Assembly (NCBI GenBank): GCA_023634235.1
Contig: JAMKCF010000020.1
Span: 4,898,001-4,962,000 of the forward strand
DNA: 64,000 nt
Direction: 5' to 3'
Origin: Pisaster brevispinus
Taxonomy: Eukaryota > Echinodermata > Asteroidea > Forcipulatida > Asteriidae
The position numbers were made by a program, and so were the translations under genes. The first letter of the stretch is position 1, and every line of letters begins with the position of its first letter. Below the pieces are notes generated by a model that was not told the origin of the DNA, did not search any database, and worked only from the letters and a program-made list of their open reading frames with translations. This document shows, one piece after another, positions 36,647 through 46,585 of this stretch.

Positions 36647-37075
36647 TCGTGATAATATTAGTGGCTTCTTATATAGCGCTCATAGCCGTAACTCAATAAT
36701 GATCAAGGGGCTTCAACATTCAATATTTCCTGCAAAGCATGTGGGGCTACGCTTCTGAAGTATGAGACCTACTCCTTTACATTGCACCATGTAATGGTTT
36801 ACAAGGTGCTGTGGGGCAATATGCAGCCAATCAAACCAGGAACATCGGGGCGAACCCCTTCTCTTTTTGATAAGTGCACTGGGTTCTTTTACGTGCATTA
36901 CACAACACACAGGACCAACGGCTTTACGTCCCATCCGAAGGCACAGCAATAATGGTTAAGTGTCTTGCTTAAGGACACAAGTGTCACGACCGGGACTCGA
37001 ACCCACACTCTGCTGATCAGAAACACCAGAGCTTAAGTCCGTTGCTCTTATCCGCTCAGCCACAACGCGCCACAC
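36647..37075 (-). mobile_element. tRNA-Leu-derived SINE, type S1
   Basis: On the minus strand: a tRNA-Leu-like head (TGGCTGAGCGGATAAGAGCA...CTTAAGCTCTGGTG) with GGGTTCGAGTCCC B box, then the shared body (AAGCAAGACACTTAACC, AAGCCGTTGGTCC, CACCTTGTAAACCATTACAT) and a tail at CTTATATAGCGC. Full length, about 430 bp. Confidence 0.8.
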
Positions 37076-37079
37076 ACTG

Positions 37080-37720
37080 AAGGTGTACTTGTTCAAACTG
37101 GGGACCTATAACAAAAGAGGACAATAGGGTCCCCAGTTGGAGAGCGTGTACAAAACCATTGAGAGCTGTTGCCAAAAAGACAAACAAAAGAGGGGCAAAA
37201 GGAGGTCCCCAATTGCAGGTGTTTACACACATGTGTGGGTGACATTCAAAGCAAGGACTTACAATAAAAGGGACAATAGGTCCATGATTGCTAAAACACA
37301 AAGGGAAACAATGGGATCCACCTTTGTCAGGACAAAGAGTTGAATAAAGAGGGGTCCAAGATTGGAGGACATTATGTGAGTGTGTCTATCCATTGAAAGC
37401 AAGAGTTTACTAACAAAAGGGATCCGGGTACTTTGACAGAGTGAGGACTTCCTCGCTTCCCTTCCGAGTACAAAACAAAAGGTGACAATGCAAAAAAAAC
37501 TCAGGTCCAAACAATTAGAAACCAAAGAAAGAAGTTCTTGATTTACAGGGTACACAAACATATTTGTATGGGGGTGTCTACCCTGCAAAATCAAGTACTT
37601 AATAACAAAAGGAGATCTAGGAGTGTTTTGATAGAGCAAGGTGTCCTCACTATGTTTTTGTGTGTACAAAAACCATTGGGACGACACTTAAAAACCCAAA
37701 CAATGTGAGAGCAAGGAGAA
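37080..37720. repeat. Tandem units, family R5
   Basis: About four units of 130-170 bases with AGGACTTACAATAAAAGGGA / AGTACTTAATAACAAAAGG, GTCCCC-A-TTG and GTGTACAAAACCA blocks. Similar single units occur at 5800-5990 and 25340-25500. ORFs here follow the repeats. Confidence 0.55.
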
Positions 37721-37817
37721 GTCATTGATTCAACAGGTCGGCTAACATTAACTTTTTTCTAATAACGATGTCCAATTAACATTATGTAATATTCATGTCC
37801 TATAATGTAGTCCATAT

Positions 37818-38215
37818 GGCGTGACGTGGCGGAGCGGTCAAGAGCACTGGACTCAAGCTCTGGTGTTTCTGATCAGCAGAGAGTGGGTTCGAGTCCCGGT
37901 CTCGACATTTGTGTCCTTAAGCAAGACACTTAATCATTATTGCTCCAGATGGGACGTAACGCTGATGGTCCCGTGTGTTGCGTAATGCTCGTAGAAGAAC
38001 CCAGTTACACTTATCACTAAGAGAAGGGGTTTGCCCTGGTGTTCTGGCAGTGGCTGCTGAATGCACTGCAGCACCTTGTAAACCCTTGTAAAGTGCTACA
38101 TAAATTGGTCTCATAAATCGAAAACTTTCAAAAAATGTCTTAATATGTTTCTCGTTGTTAAAGTGCCTTGAGTATCTTATTGGTGGATCATGCGCTATAT
38201 AAGACTTTGTATAAG
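37818..38215 (+). mobile_element. tRNA-Leu-derived SINE, type S1
   Basis: GGCGTGACGTGGCGGAGCGG, CTCAAGCTCTGGTGTTTCTG (CAA at the anticodon position) and GTGGGTTCGAGTCCCGGT, then the S1 body and a GCGCTATATAAGA tail. Head-first on the plus strand, about 400 bp, lying 16 bases from the donor of the module B exon at 38231. Confidence 0.8.
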
Positions 38216-38230
38216 ATCTTTTCTACGTAC

Positions 38231-38499
38231 CATTTTCCTGCTGGTATCCCCATCCAACGATGTAGCACATTGTGTCTGACGGAACCGTAAAATTCGCATC
38301 TGGTAGACAGGCTAGGTTGACGTAGTCATTAAGCTGCACAGGGTTTGCAAGCCGAATGAGGGCCAGATCTGCGTTAAAAGTGGATGTGGGGTCCATCGTA
38401 GAAATATGAGTGTAGACATCTTTAACTGGGATCTCAACGTGATAAGGAGAGGGGTTGTCTAGTTCCACGCTCCCAAGGAATGCAGTGTCGAAGTAACCT
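38231..38499 (-). CDS. Module B exon: protease segment with catalytic Asp
   Basis: Acceptor CTTATTCAG|A, donor GAAAATG|GTACGT, 269 bp, phase 2 in and phase 1 out. Encodes GYFDTAFLGSVELDN, FNADLALIRLANPV with catalytic Asp102, and MCYIVGWGYQQENG. Several N-x-S/T and Cys spacings are usual for the family. Confidence 0.93.
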
Positions 38500-39239
38500 C
38501 TGAATAAGTTAAGCAAAGACAATGTTGCTATATTACTTATTAGCTTAGTTGATGTCCAAGACTGATGGGTTGGGTAGCTTACACCCGGTTCAGACAGGCG
38601 CTCCAGAGTCACGCCGAACCAAATAGATTAGGAGCGACTCTAGGTCGACCCAAATAAATTTTGGTTTCAGACAGGCGAACTTAACATAACATTTACATCA
38701 TGTTCAGCTCATGACAAGATCTGAAACCAAGACGAGTTCCAGAGTCGTTCCAAACAGTCGATCTTTCGACTTCCAGACGTCAAGCTTTTCATGTACTTAA
38801 TTCAATAATTTTGTTCCGTGCAACTCTAGAGTGCCTGTCTTATACAGACGACACCAAGAACTTGTCCTAAAGAGTTCATATTTCACAATGTTAACCACTT
38901 CACGTAAGTATTCTGCCCACCAGCAGCATTTTTTTTTTAGCTTCTTGAGTAATCGTTTTCATTTGAAAATATCATTTCCACAATGAAACCCTGACTTCAC
39001 AAAGGAAAGACAACAAAGGTTCTCATAGTTAGCTCCAGGATTTGATGTTGTCGTGTGAGAAAATTGAGTAGGCACTCACCGTGATTGGCAATTTTAAAAC
39101 TTTGTTGTTTTAAATGAGATATCGCCCAACATCACACACCAACTGTCACCAGGGGCCACATTGGCATCTACTCCTGGGCCTGGAACAGGGTTAACCCCCT
39201 CACAGTCAGTAAGGATGTAGGCATGGGTATCATCCACTA

Positions 39240-39420
39240 GGAGCCTGGCTGGTAGAGCAGAATGCACTACCCTCGCAACTTTTTACGAGGCAACTATGGT
39301 TAAGTGCCTTGCTAAAGGGCACAAGTGTCATGACCGGGATTCGAACCCGACTCTGCTGCTGACAGTACCAGAGCTTGGGTCTGGTAAACTAGACCTCTCG
39401 GCCATGACACGCAAAAAGTA
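39240..39420 (-). mobile_element. tRNA-derived SINE head (partial S1-like)
   Basis: Minus strand: GCGTGTCATGGCCGAGAGGT, CCCAAGCTCTGGTA, GTCGGGTTCGAATCCCGGTC, CTTTAGCAAGGCACTTAACC. Related to S1 but truncated after the B-box tail. Confidence 0.6.
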
Positions 39421-39469
39421 AAGTAAAGAGGAGGGTAGATTATGACAGGAACAGAAAACACCATCTTAC

Positions 39470-39671
39470 AGACAATGAGCTGCCGTGATGGCCCAGTACG
39501 GTGAAATGAGTGACGCCCCACACCAGTGTGTCTTGTTCTCTGTACTATCTCGTAGGGACACCATCCACGGCCAGGTACCAGCAGGTGACGGGCTTCCACC
39601 TACGATGCGCGCAACTGGAGGTTCTCCTGAAGCTTGACCTTTAATACCGCACGTATCAGAGTCCTCAAAAT
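39470..39671 (-). CDS. Module B exon: activation site and catalytic His
   Basis: Acceptor TTTAACAG|AT, donor CATTGTCT|GTAAGA, 202 bp, phase 1 in and phase 2 out. Encodes [10 protein letters not shown], the cleavage site [10 protein letters not shown], and [10 protein letters not shown] with His57. Confidence 0.93.
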
Positions 39672-39773
39672 CTGTTAAATTGAACAGTACATCAACATTT
39701 CTGTACATAATGATTAATATCAAGTAATAAACCTTAAGGGAAACTGACTGGGTAATTAACTTGGGGTTAAACA

Positions 39774-39990
39774 AAGAAAAAATGACTAGAGCCGGATTTG
39801 AACCAACGACCTCCAGATTAACGTACCGGCACTCTTCCAACTGAGCTATCTTAGCGAACTCCCTTTTTTGTCAATACAATATTATTACTGATACCAACTT
39901 AGGGCTAGATAGCTCAGTTGGTAGAGGGCCGTTACATTATTCCGGAGGTTGGTGGTTCAAAACCCGCTCTAGTCAATTTTTTTTTTGTTC
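39774..39990. mobile_element. Two tRNA-like SINE heads, type S3, in opposite orientation
   Basis: 39774-39860 (minus) and 39902-39990 (plus) each contain GCTAGATAGCTCAGTTGGTAG-like A boxes (first 20 bases) and GGTTCAAA/CCC B boxes with a GCTCTAGTCA-T-rich-GTTCAACCCC tail. Their 5' ends face each other over about 45 bases. Confidence 0.65.
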
Positions 39991-40429
39991 AACCCCTGAT
40001 CATTATGATTCATATTACAAATAAAAAGTGTGATGTTTGGTTCAGTTTTGACACAAAGTTATCTCATACTTCTATGATAAATAACAACAATTACATGTGA
40101 ATAACGAATAAACAAAACAAAACAAAGCAACATGAAAGGGGAACAAACACCCATTTGTATTTTTTTTTAAATCTCAATTGTGGGGGGGGGTAGGCAAGAG
40201 ATGGGGGGCAAAAAGGGTTTGGATTGCCCCATAGATCAGAGATAACTATGACCGAAAACTTAACAGATAACTGTTTGAGTGTTATAAACCATTATAGAGT
40301 AATGACCCACATCAACAAGGACAAACAACATCAATGAACTATACACCGATGTGTGTACAACACTGTACACTCAGTACTTTCCCCAAGTTCAGCTGTGAAA
40401 AATTCCACAGGCATTTTACTTGGGTGGGA

Positions 40430-40520
40430 TTCGAACCGATGGCATTTGCAACTCTAGAGCAGATGTCTCACCACAAGACCACCAAGATTGCCCGGTACCC
40501 CTAGAGGCAGTTCGAATCCT
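40430..40520 (-). repeat. tRNA-like sequence, probable SINE head
   Basis: The minus strand has GGTCTTGTGGTGAGACATCT and CATCGGTTCGAATCCCACCC. Pairing of the acceptor stem is poor, so a functional tRNA gene is not supported. Confidence 0.45.
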
Positions 40521-40796
40521 AGCAGCGAATACTCAACAATTTAACAGATAAAAATCATAAGAAGTTTGCAGTGACACATTGTAGGTGGCTCTGAGAGGAA
40601 CCGAAGGACTCAACATTTCAGACAATATACTCTGCCCGTTGCCAGGAGACTGCTGGATTCCAACTTGGAATAAAGGAGTATAAGGGAGATTGATCCATTA
40701 CATGTACTTGTAATGGGAGATCTTGTATCAATAATCTTGTTATCACCTGTCAACCAAAGATGAATAATATGCGGCATTTGAGTCTGGTGCACTTAC

Positions 40797-40940
40797 ATGA
40801 TGCATTGTGCCAGGGAGGTGGGCAGTTGTCCTCATCAATTCCTGATGTACAATCCGGGAAGTCGTCACAATACCACCAGGCAGGCATCGAGGTCAAGTTC
40901 CCGGACTTTTCGAATTCATGAATGCACAGTAAAGCCTCAT
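40797..40940 (-). CDS. Module B exon: LDL-receptor class A domain (4-Cys form)
   Basis: Acceptor GTGGATTCAG|AT, donor GCATCAT|GTAAGT, 144 bp, phase 1 in and phase 1 out. Encodes DEALLCIHEF, WWYCDDFPDC and GIDEDNC. The WxCD..xDC..xDEDxC calcium-binding half is intact, but Cys 1 and Cys 3 of the usual six are absent. An alternative acceptor 22 bases upstream gives the wrong phase. Confidence 0.88.
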
Positions 40941-41067
40941 CTGAATCCACAAATACACCAATACTGCAATTTACAACTATGGTCAATCATTGTTAATGTT
41001 ACAAGAAACCTTGCAACCGAGTGTAACATGGATGTGTAGAGACTTAAACAGCCGTTGATTTCACCAA

Positions 41068-41510
41068 ACTCTTCCTAACTTAGGATTAATCTTAGGACTT
41101 AGGACGAGTCCCAGCCTTGCACTGTAACATGTAAACCTTAAAGATTAATCCTAAGTTAGGACTAGTTACTCGTCCTAACTCGAGATAGGATTAATCCTAG
41201 CGTTTCTTGAAATTCGGCTGCAGCTACTTGAGCAAACATGTTTCGACAGGAATGCCGTTTAAACTTGTTTATAATGTGTTTCTTTATCATTTAAAGGCAA
41301 CTTTAATAGCCTCAAGGTTTTAGAAAACTTAGAAACACATGCAGTTGACTCAATTTTGTGTGTGTGAAAAATTACCTCTTCCTCTAAAACTACATTACCT
41401 CAAAGGGGGTAAATTCTAACAATGCTTTGTTACATCAACAGCTAGCCTCTATCAATGCTCTATACGAAGCAAGTTTTTATGGTCATCAACTTGTGGAGTA
41501 ATTACCAAGA
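41068..41510. repeat. Foldback and dispersed repeat block
   Basis: 41068-41205 is an inverted repeat (CCTAACTTAGGATTAATC / GATTAATCCTAAGTTAGGA). 41225-41510 shares TTTAAACTTGTTTATAA, TCTAAAACTACATTAC and AAGTTTTTATGGTCAT blocks with 58113-58435 and 29870-30300. Confidence 0.55.
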
Positions 41511-41819
41511 GAGCATCCTGCCTATGAGAGGATGCAACTTGTTGCTTCATTGGTCTTCTTTTGTTTTTCTTTGGTCCCGGGTTCAAGTTTTTTGTTCAAC
41601 CAAAAGTCATTATGTGGTTACATTAATAGAAACCTTGCATGTGACGTCACATGCTTGAATAGCGCCCTCACTGGAGGCAAAGGAAGACCTATTATTGGCT
41701 GAGAGTTGTGCATGGCTAGTACATGCTTGCACGCTTCCATTGTTTGACCTCAGCGATAGCGGCCTATGCAAGGTGGCTATAGGGGGATTCAAATTTACGA
41801 CTGATAACTCCACTCTAAC

Positions 41820-42224
41820 CTTGAATATTGGTTGCGTGAATCTCCAGCTTGAATCCTCCGGGCTGAAGCTCTTCGTCTGTGCTTGCTGGCATGCGGACTG
41901 TGGAGAACCAGACCCAGGCTTGTCTGGACCGAACCAGCAGAGGTTTGGCATTGAAGGAACCATTATACCGCTCTACCACCGTGCTCAGGTTCTGCGGATC
42001 GTTCCCGTGACCGATGGTTAGCACGTTATAGCCTTCCACATCAAACTGGAAGGAGAGGAACTTGAACACCAGTCCTAGTGATGTAGCAGGTCCCATGACT
42101 GTCCATGTGCAGCTCAACGATGCATCATACGATGGGAAGTGTGGCGAGTACAAGACCACATGTTTACCTTCAGTGACGTTGAGCAGCCCGTCTTCGTCAC
42201 TCCTCCTGCACCTGGCATCCTGGC
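41820..42224 (-). CDS. Module B exon: CUB domain
   Basis: Acceptor CATTTTACAG|GC, donor ATTCAAG|GTTAGA, 405 bp, phase 1 in and phase 1 out. Encodes DARCRRSDEDG, HVVLYSPHFPSYDASLSCTW, a GHGNDPQN turn, and VWFSTVRMP...GGFKLEI, the sheet pattern of a CUB domain. Only the first Cys pair is present. Confidence 0.85.
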
Positions 42225-42550
42225 CTGTAAAATGTGTGTCAATTTAAAAAAAAATTATTTAAAAAAATGGTCTTCTTGAAAACAAAACAGGACTTTTGAG
42301 GGTCAAGGCACTGGAAACGACCATTGGTGGGCACGATCAAGGTAATTATGTACCTCATTTGGTACATCACTCATGTACATGCGTCTGTGTATCGCATCAC
42401 ATGATTGGCTATCAACCAACAAAAATTCACAATCTTTCACCTTGTTATAAAAACAAGTATTGTTTCACTTTCCGTAAGCAGCTCCTGTATCTGAAATTAT
42501 TGCTGGTAAATCAAACAAGTTGGCCAACGATATAAATAAGTTTAGATTAC

Positions 42551-42698
42551 CAAGTACACATGCCGCAGTGTCAGGGGTTGGACCGACTGGGTAGGATGCG
42601 CAGTCCACTGCCATTCCCAAGGTTGGCCCCTCTGTGTTATTGAAGACGTTGCTGCAGTTGGCTAACATCTTCTGACAAAAGTTTCGGCAGGGTACCAG
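42551..42698 (-). CDS. Module B exon: Frizzled-type domain, second half
   Basis: Acceptor TGATTTAG|CTG, donor CTTG|GTAATC, 148 bp, phase 0 in and phase 1 out. Encodes LVPCRNFCQKMLANCSNVF ... DCASYP ... AACVLG, giving Cys 6-10 of the domain. Confidence 0.88.
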
Positions 42699-43904
42699 CT
42701 AAATCAGATAATAAGCAGAGATAGAAGGTGTCAAAACACGATTGCATTCATGTGCAGCATTGCAGTTGATTTAATCATTCATCTACTATTGTCACGTCAG
42801 TGCAAAAACATCGTATCTCAGCAGGACTAGGGTGACCTCTCAATAAAGTGAAAAGGAAGATTCTCATTGGGAAGGGCCATAGCTGTCCATTCATATTGCT
42901 TCATCATCGTTTAATCTCTAAAGGAGGGGGATTTTTCAACCTCTTTAATAATTATGAGATTTCGCCTAACATCACAAGGCCGGAAAGCCACTTCAAGGTG
43001 AGGGCTACACTTAACTTTTTGGGGCTCTGGACCCAAATCAACTGTCACCAGGGGCACGTTGCCACCTACTCCTGGGGCTGAAGTGGGGTTACCCGTTTCC
43101 TGTTAGGGTGTAGGCATGGGTTTCATCCACTAGGAGTCTGGCTGGTGAGGCTTGTGCACAAGGCCTAGTGCACACACAAACACCCAAGAGTGTAATGGCC
43201 TACAATGTACAATCGAAGAAGTTCTTTTCTTCAACTCTTTGTCCTTACAAAGGTGGACCCCAGTGTGATAGCAATCATAAACCTATCGTCTTTTTTGTTG
43301 TCAGCCCTTGATTTTTGTAAGTCCTCATTTTGAATGTCGCTACAAACTCACACAGCAAAGTGTTTAATGACATCCAATCATGGACCCTCCTTTGTTCAAC
43401 TCTTTGTCCTGATAGCAATCATGGTCATATGTCTATTTCCTTATGAGTCCTCTGTTTGAATGTCACTACAAGTACACACACCACACATAAATTATTAGGG
43501 ACCAGAAGAAAAATGTTGCAGTACGTGATGTGAGTGCAGCTCGGAAAAATTGTTGATATCTTCTATGTGATCAATTTTGACGTACTCATGGCCTGTCTGC
43601 ATGGCACGTCAAAATAGTAAGTCCACATATATGGACTGTCCAAACTAATTCACAGCAAACATAGTTATTTTATGAACTCCCAAATTTTCAGAATTCCAGG
43701 TGTAGTGTGGAGATAATGGTAATAATGTCATAAAAACAAGAATTGCAAAGATATGATGGGGATTTAAGTAAAATTTATAACCCGCTAATAATAAACTATA
43801 AAAGCGAAGGTTCGTGTTGTTTCAAAAATCAGAGGAGGAGGCATTTATACATGTGTTTGTCATAAAATCCAATATTGGGTGTGATCCTCGGCTATACGGC
43901 AGTT

Positions 43905-44070
43905 ACAGGTTGAATGGTTTCTGACTGGCACCCCATAACAAACATATTGACAAAATAGGGAGACCCCCAACATAGAGCTAGATAGCTCAGTTGGTAGAGC
44001 TCCTGCCGATAATCCAGAGGTCACAGGTTCAAGTCCCGCTCTAGTCAATTTTCCTTTGTTTAACCCCCAA
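43905..44070 (+). mobile_element. tRNA-like SINE, type S3, with upstream block
   Basis: TGAATGGTTTCTGACTGGCA...ATATTGACAAAATAGGG precedes AGCTAGATAGCTCAGTTGGT, CACAGGTTCAAGTCCCGC and a GCTCTAGTCAATTTTC tail. The same order recurs at 58545-58695, and partly at 59080-59110, so the upstream block belongs to the element. Confidence 0.65.
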
Positions 44071-44864
44071 AAATATAATCCTCTTAACAAAGTACATGTA
44101 TGGGATACACAAATGCAGCGTTGTGTCATAGAGCAAGTCCAGGTGGCTGACTAGAGTTGACTAGACTCATAAAGGCAAAGTATACAGTTGGGTTTTGGAA
44201 CCGTTCCATTGTTGTAATCTTACTTAAGAAAATTTAATTTTGTTTTTGAGATAGGGTCAACCTAGCCCTGAAGCACTGTTTCTCTAGTCAATTCCTGAAG
44301 TTAGGTCACTTTTTCAAGATGGCAGTTCGGTAACAGAAAGTTTTGTTTCTTTTTGCACTCACACATAAAGTTAATTTTAACAAAACTCCTAGAGTAGTGG
44401 TTATAACCATAAATGGCCATTAAAAAAAACCTAATCAATACAATACTAACTATTAAGGCACAATTATGCAAGATACATTTTTTCTGTTCATTATTGTTGC
44501 CATATTCAATGGATCAATCGACTAGACGCGTTTGTGTGAAACACAGACCAAGCATGAGTGATTGAAATGACAAATTGACTAAAGGTTAGCACCCAATATA
44601 CATGTAGGCACATGCATCTAGTACCTGCACAGTTTTCTAATGGTCCCTATTATATATAAAACAGGGATGTGATAGGCTGTTGACAAACCTTGCGCGTGCA
44701 TAGCCTACTTATATACAATTATCTTTGGTTTTAAAAGCCCTACTCTGCAATCTGGGGTTAAAAACAATTATTATTTTTTTTTTTGGGGGGGGGGTGTAAA
44801 AAAAAAGGATTTCCGGAAAAAACAGAGAAATTACATCCCTGTTTGAAGAGACTGGATTACTTAC

Positions 44865-45052
44865 CGGTGGTTCACATCCAGGCATCAATACCATACACAG
44901 GAACTCATGGACATGCTCGAAGCAAGCCGGGATTCCTAGAAACTGGCCAAGAAATTCCTCAAAGTACGTCTGTGATGTGGCATAGGTGTTGGAGTACTCG
45001 ACCATACTGGTGCAGTTGGAGGGCTGTAGGACCTCACAACTCGGCTGGGGAA
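44865..45052 (-). CDS. Module B exon: Frizzled-type domain, first half
   Basis: Acceptor TTCTTCCAG|TT, donor CCACCG|GTAAGT, 188 bp, phase 1 in and phase 0 out. Encodes SCEVLQPSNC, ACFEHVHEFLCMVLMPGCEP, giving Cys 1-5. This is the first exon I can place for module B; phase-1 entry demands an upstream exon. Confidence 0.88.
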
Positions 45053-45179
45053 CTGGAAGAAAACGAGGGACAGAATTTAATTTTATATATTGTTGGTTTT
45101 AGTAGAGCAAATTCACTAGGTTTCACTTCACGAAAACATTTTTTGGACAGACATTTTTTAAACGTCAGGAATAACTTGG

Positions 45180-45640
45180 GATTTTCCTCCATTTTTTGCT
45201 GACAGCTGGACGGCTGAATTTTTTATCCATACGGATTCTCCAGTCTGTAGCATGTTGAGGCATGCACCTACTGTGATACGCCTCGTTTCACCCGTCGAAG
45301 ACCAATAACAGGTTCTGGAAAACATGCCTTGTAAAATCCTTTTCAATTGGAGGTAAGGCCGAGCATTCTGAGATTCCAAATTGGCATACCATGGCAGATT
45401 TTCAGCCATGGCTCTAGTCAGTGGTTTTGCGACTCACAGTGAGTGTCTACTCTTTTTTCTCACAAGCCAACATCAAATCCCTAAACTAACTAGGGAAACT
45501 TTGTTGGTTTTTCCTTTGAAAAAGTCATGGTTTCGTTGTAGCAACAATATTTTCACAAAAAGAAAAAAGAAAACAAATTACTCAAGAAACTCCAAAACTG
45601 AGCTATCTATCCCTATTTTGGTGGTTTCTTTTGTGGTTTA
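45180..45640. repeat. Dispersed repeat shared with 55240-55640
   Basis: Common blocks: AGGTTCTGGAAAACATGC, GGCCGAGCATTC-GAGA, TTTCTCACA-CCAACATC, GCAACAATATTTTCA. The two copies sit in non-equivalent positions of modules B and C, so this is a mobile or duplicated repeat and not intron homology. Confidence 0.5.
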
Positions 45641-45835
45641 TTTCGTGATATTTGAAATAAAAAGTCTCATCCCCCTTAACATGCTTAAGGTGATCCCTCT
45701 GCTGCCGCTTCCCAGGTTGCTAAACGTTGTATTGCACCCCCGAACTAGCGTTTTCAGTATTCCGTCCAGTGTTTTTACTGGTCCATATATCATAATAAAT
45801 AGGGATGCTCTTCAACACCGAGCTAGCCAGCTAGG

Positions 45836-45965
45836 ACACTTGGGAGTGAATTTTGACTGGTCACTTGGGAGTGAATTTTGACTGCTCACTTTGGAGTGAG
45901 TTTTGACTGGTCACTTGGGAGTGTTTTTTGACTGGTTACTTGGGAGTGAATTTTGCTTGTCATTT
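45836..45965. repeat. Minisatellite, about 25-bp unit, five copies
   Basis: Units of TTTTGACTGGTCACTTGGGA-GTGAA with small variations. Confidence 0.85.
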
Positions 45966-46024
45966 TGGTAGTCAAATTGCACATGAAAAGCTATTGTAAG
46001 GCTCTAAATGCCATCTCATGTACA

Positions 46025-46419
46025 ATAAATGATAATAATAATACTGATATAGTGCCTTATCATATCCCTCGGGGAGTATCAAAGTGCTTTTTACTTGTTT
46101 TTCGACAGGAAGCAGAGCTTTGTTTTTGAATTATGAGACCCATTTAAGTAGCACCTTCTAATGGTTTACATAATGCTTGCGGCGCATTCAGCAGCCACTG
46201 CCAGAAACACCAGGGCAGACCCTTTCTCTTAGCGATAAGAGTAACCAGAATCTTTTACATGCATTACACAACACACGAGACCAACAGCTTTACATCCCAT
46301 CCAAAGCAATAATGGTTAAGTATCTAGCTTAAGGACACAAGTGTCACAACTGGGACTCGAACCCACACTTTGCTGATCAGAAACACCAGAGCTTGAGCCC
46401 GTTGCTCTTAACCACTCTT
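46025..46419 (-). mobile_element. tRNA-Leu-derived SINE, type S1, cut by the DIRS element
   Basis: S1 body and head in minus orientation, with CTCAAGCTCTGGTGTTTCTG and GTGGGTTCGAGTCCCAG on that strand. The 5' tRNA end stops after about AGTGGTTAAGAGCAACGG, at the left boundary of the DIRS element; the missing head does not resume on the far side. Confidence 0.75.
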
Positions 46420-46420
46420 A

Positions 46421-46573
46421 ATTCTACCTCGTCATCACATAGCACTTCGGACTAACTTGAGACTGCACTTACCACCGGTGTTTGTCGTCACGCTTTAGAG
46501 AGCTCATTGTTAAAAAGAGCCCTCTTCCCTATATAACCGAGCCCTGCACGGGCACGCCTCAGTGCATTTTTGT
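46421..46573 (+). repeat. DIRS left inverted terminal repeat
   Basis: ATTCTACCTCGTCATCACAT ... CACTTACCACCGGTGTTTGT ... CCTCTTCCCTATATAACCGA ... CGGGCACGCCTCAGTGCAT. Inverted match to 51042-51192 with few mismatches. The CTATATAA near 46530 could serve as a TATA box for the ORF starting at 46586. Confidence 0.9.
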
Positions 46574-46585
46574 GACCGGTATATT

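Noticed and set aside
37830..37910. True tRNA-Leu gene
   Set aside because: A and B boxes are present but it is part of a several-hundred-base repeated unit with a shared body and tail; it is a SINE head.
39902..39975. True tRNA gene (GCTAGATAGCTCAGTTGGTA)
   Set aside because: The same head and GCTCTAGTCA tail occur at several positions and acceptor-stem pairing is imperfect; treated as SINE type S3.
40797..40962. Upstream acceptor TGCAG|T for the module B LDLa exon
   Set aside because: It gives phase 2 where the CUB exon requires phase 1; the GATTCAG|AT acceptor fits.
44783..45202. 139-residue plus-strand ORF
   Set aside because: Antisense to the module B Frizzled exon; a shadow.
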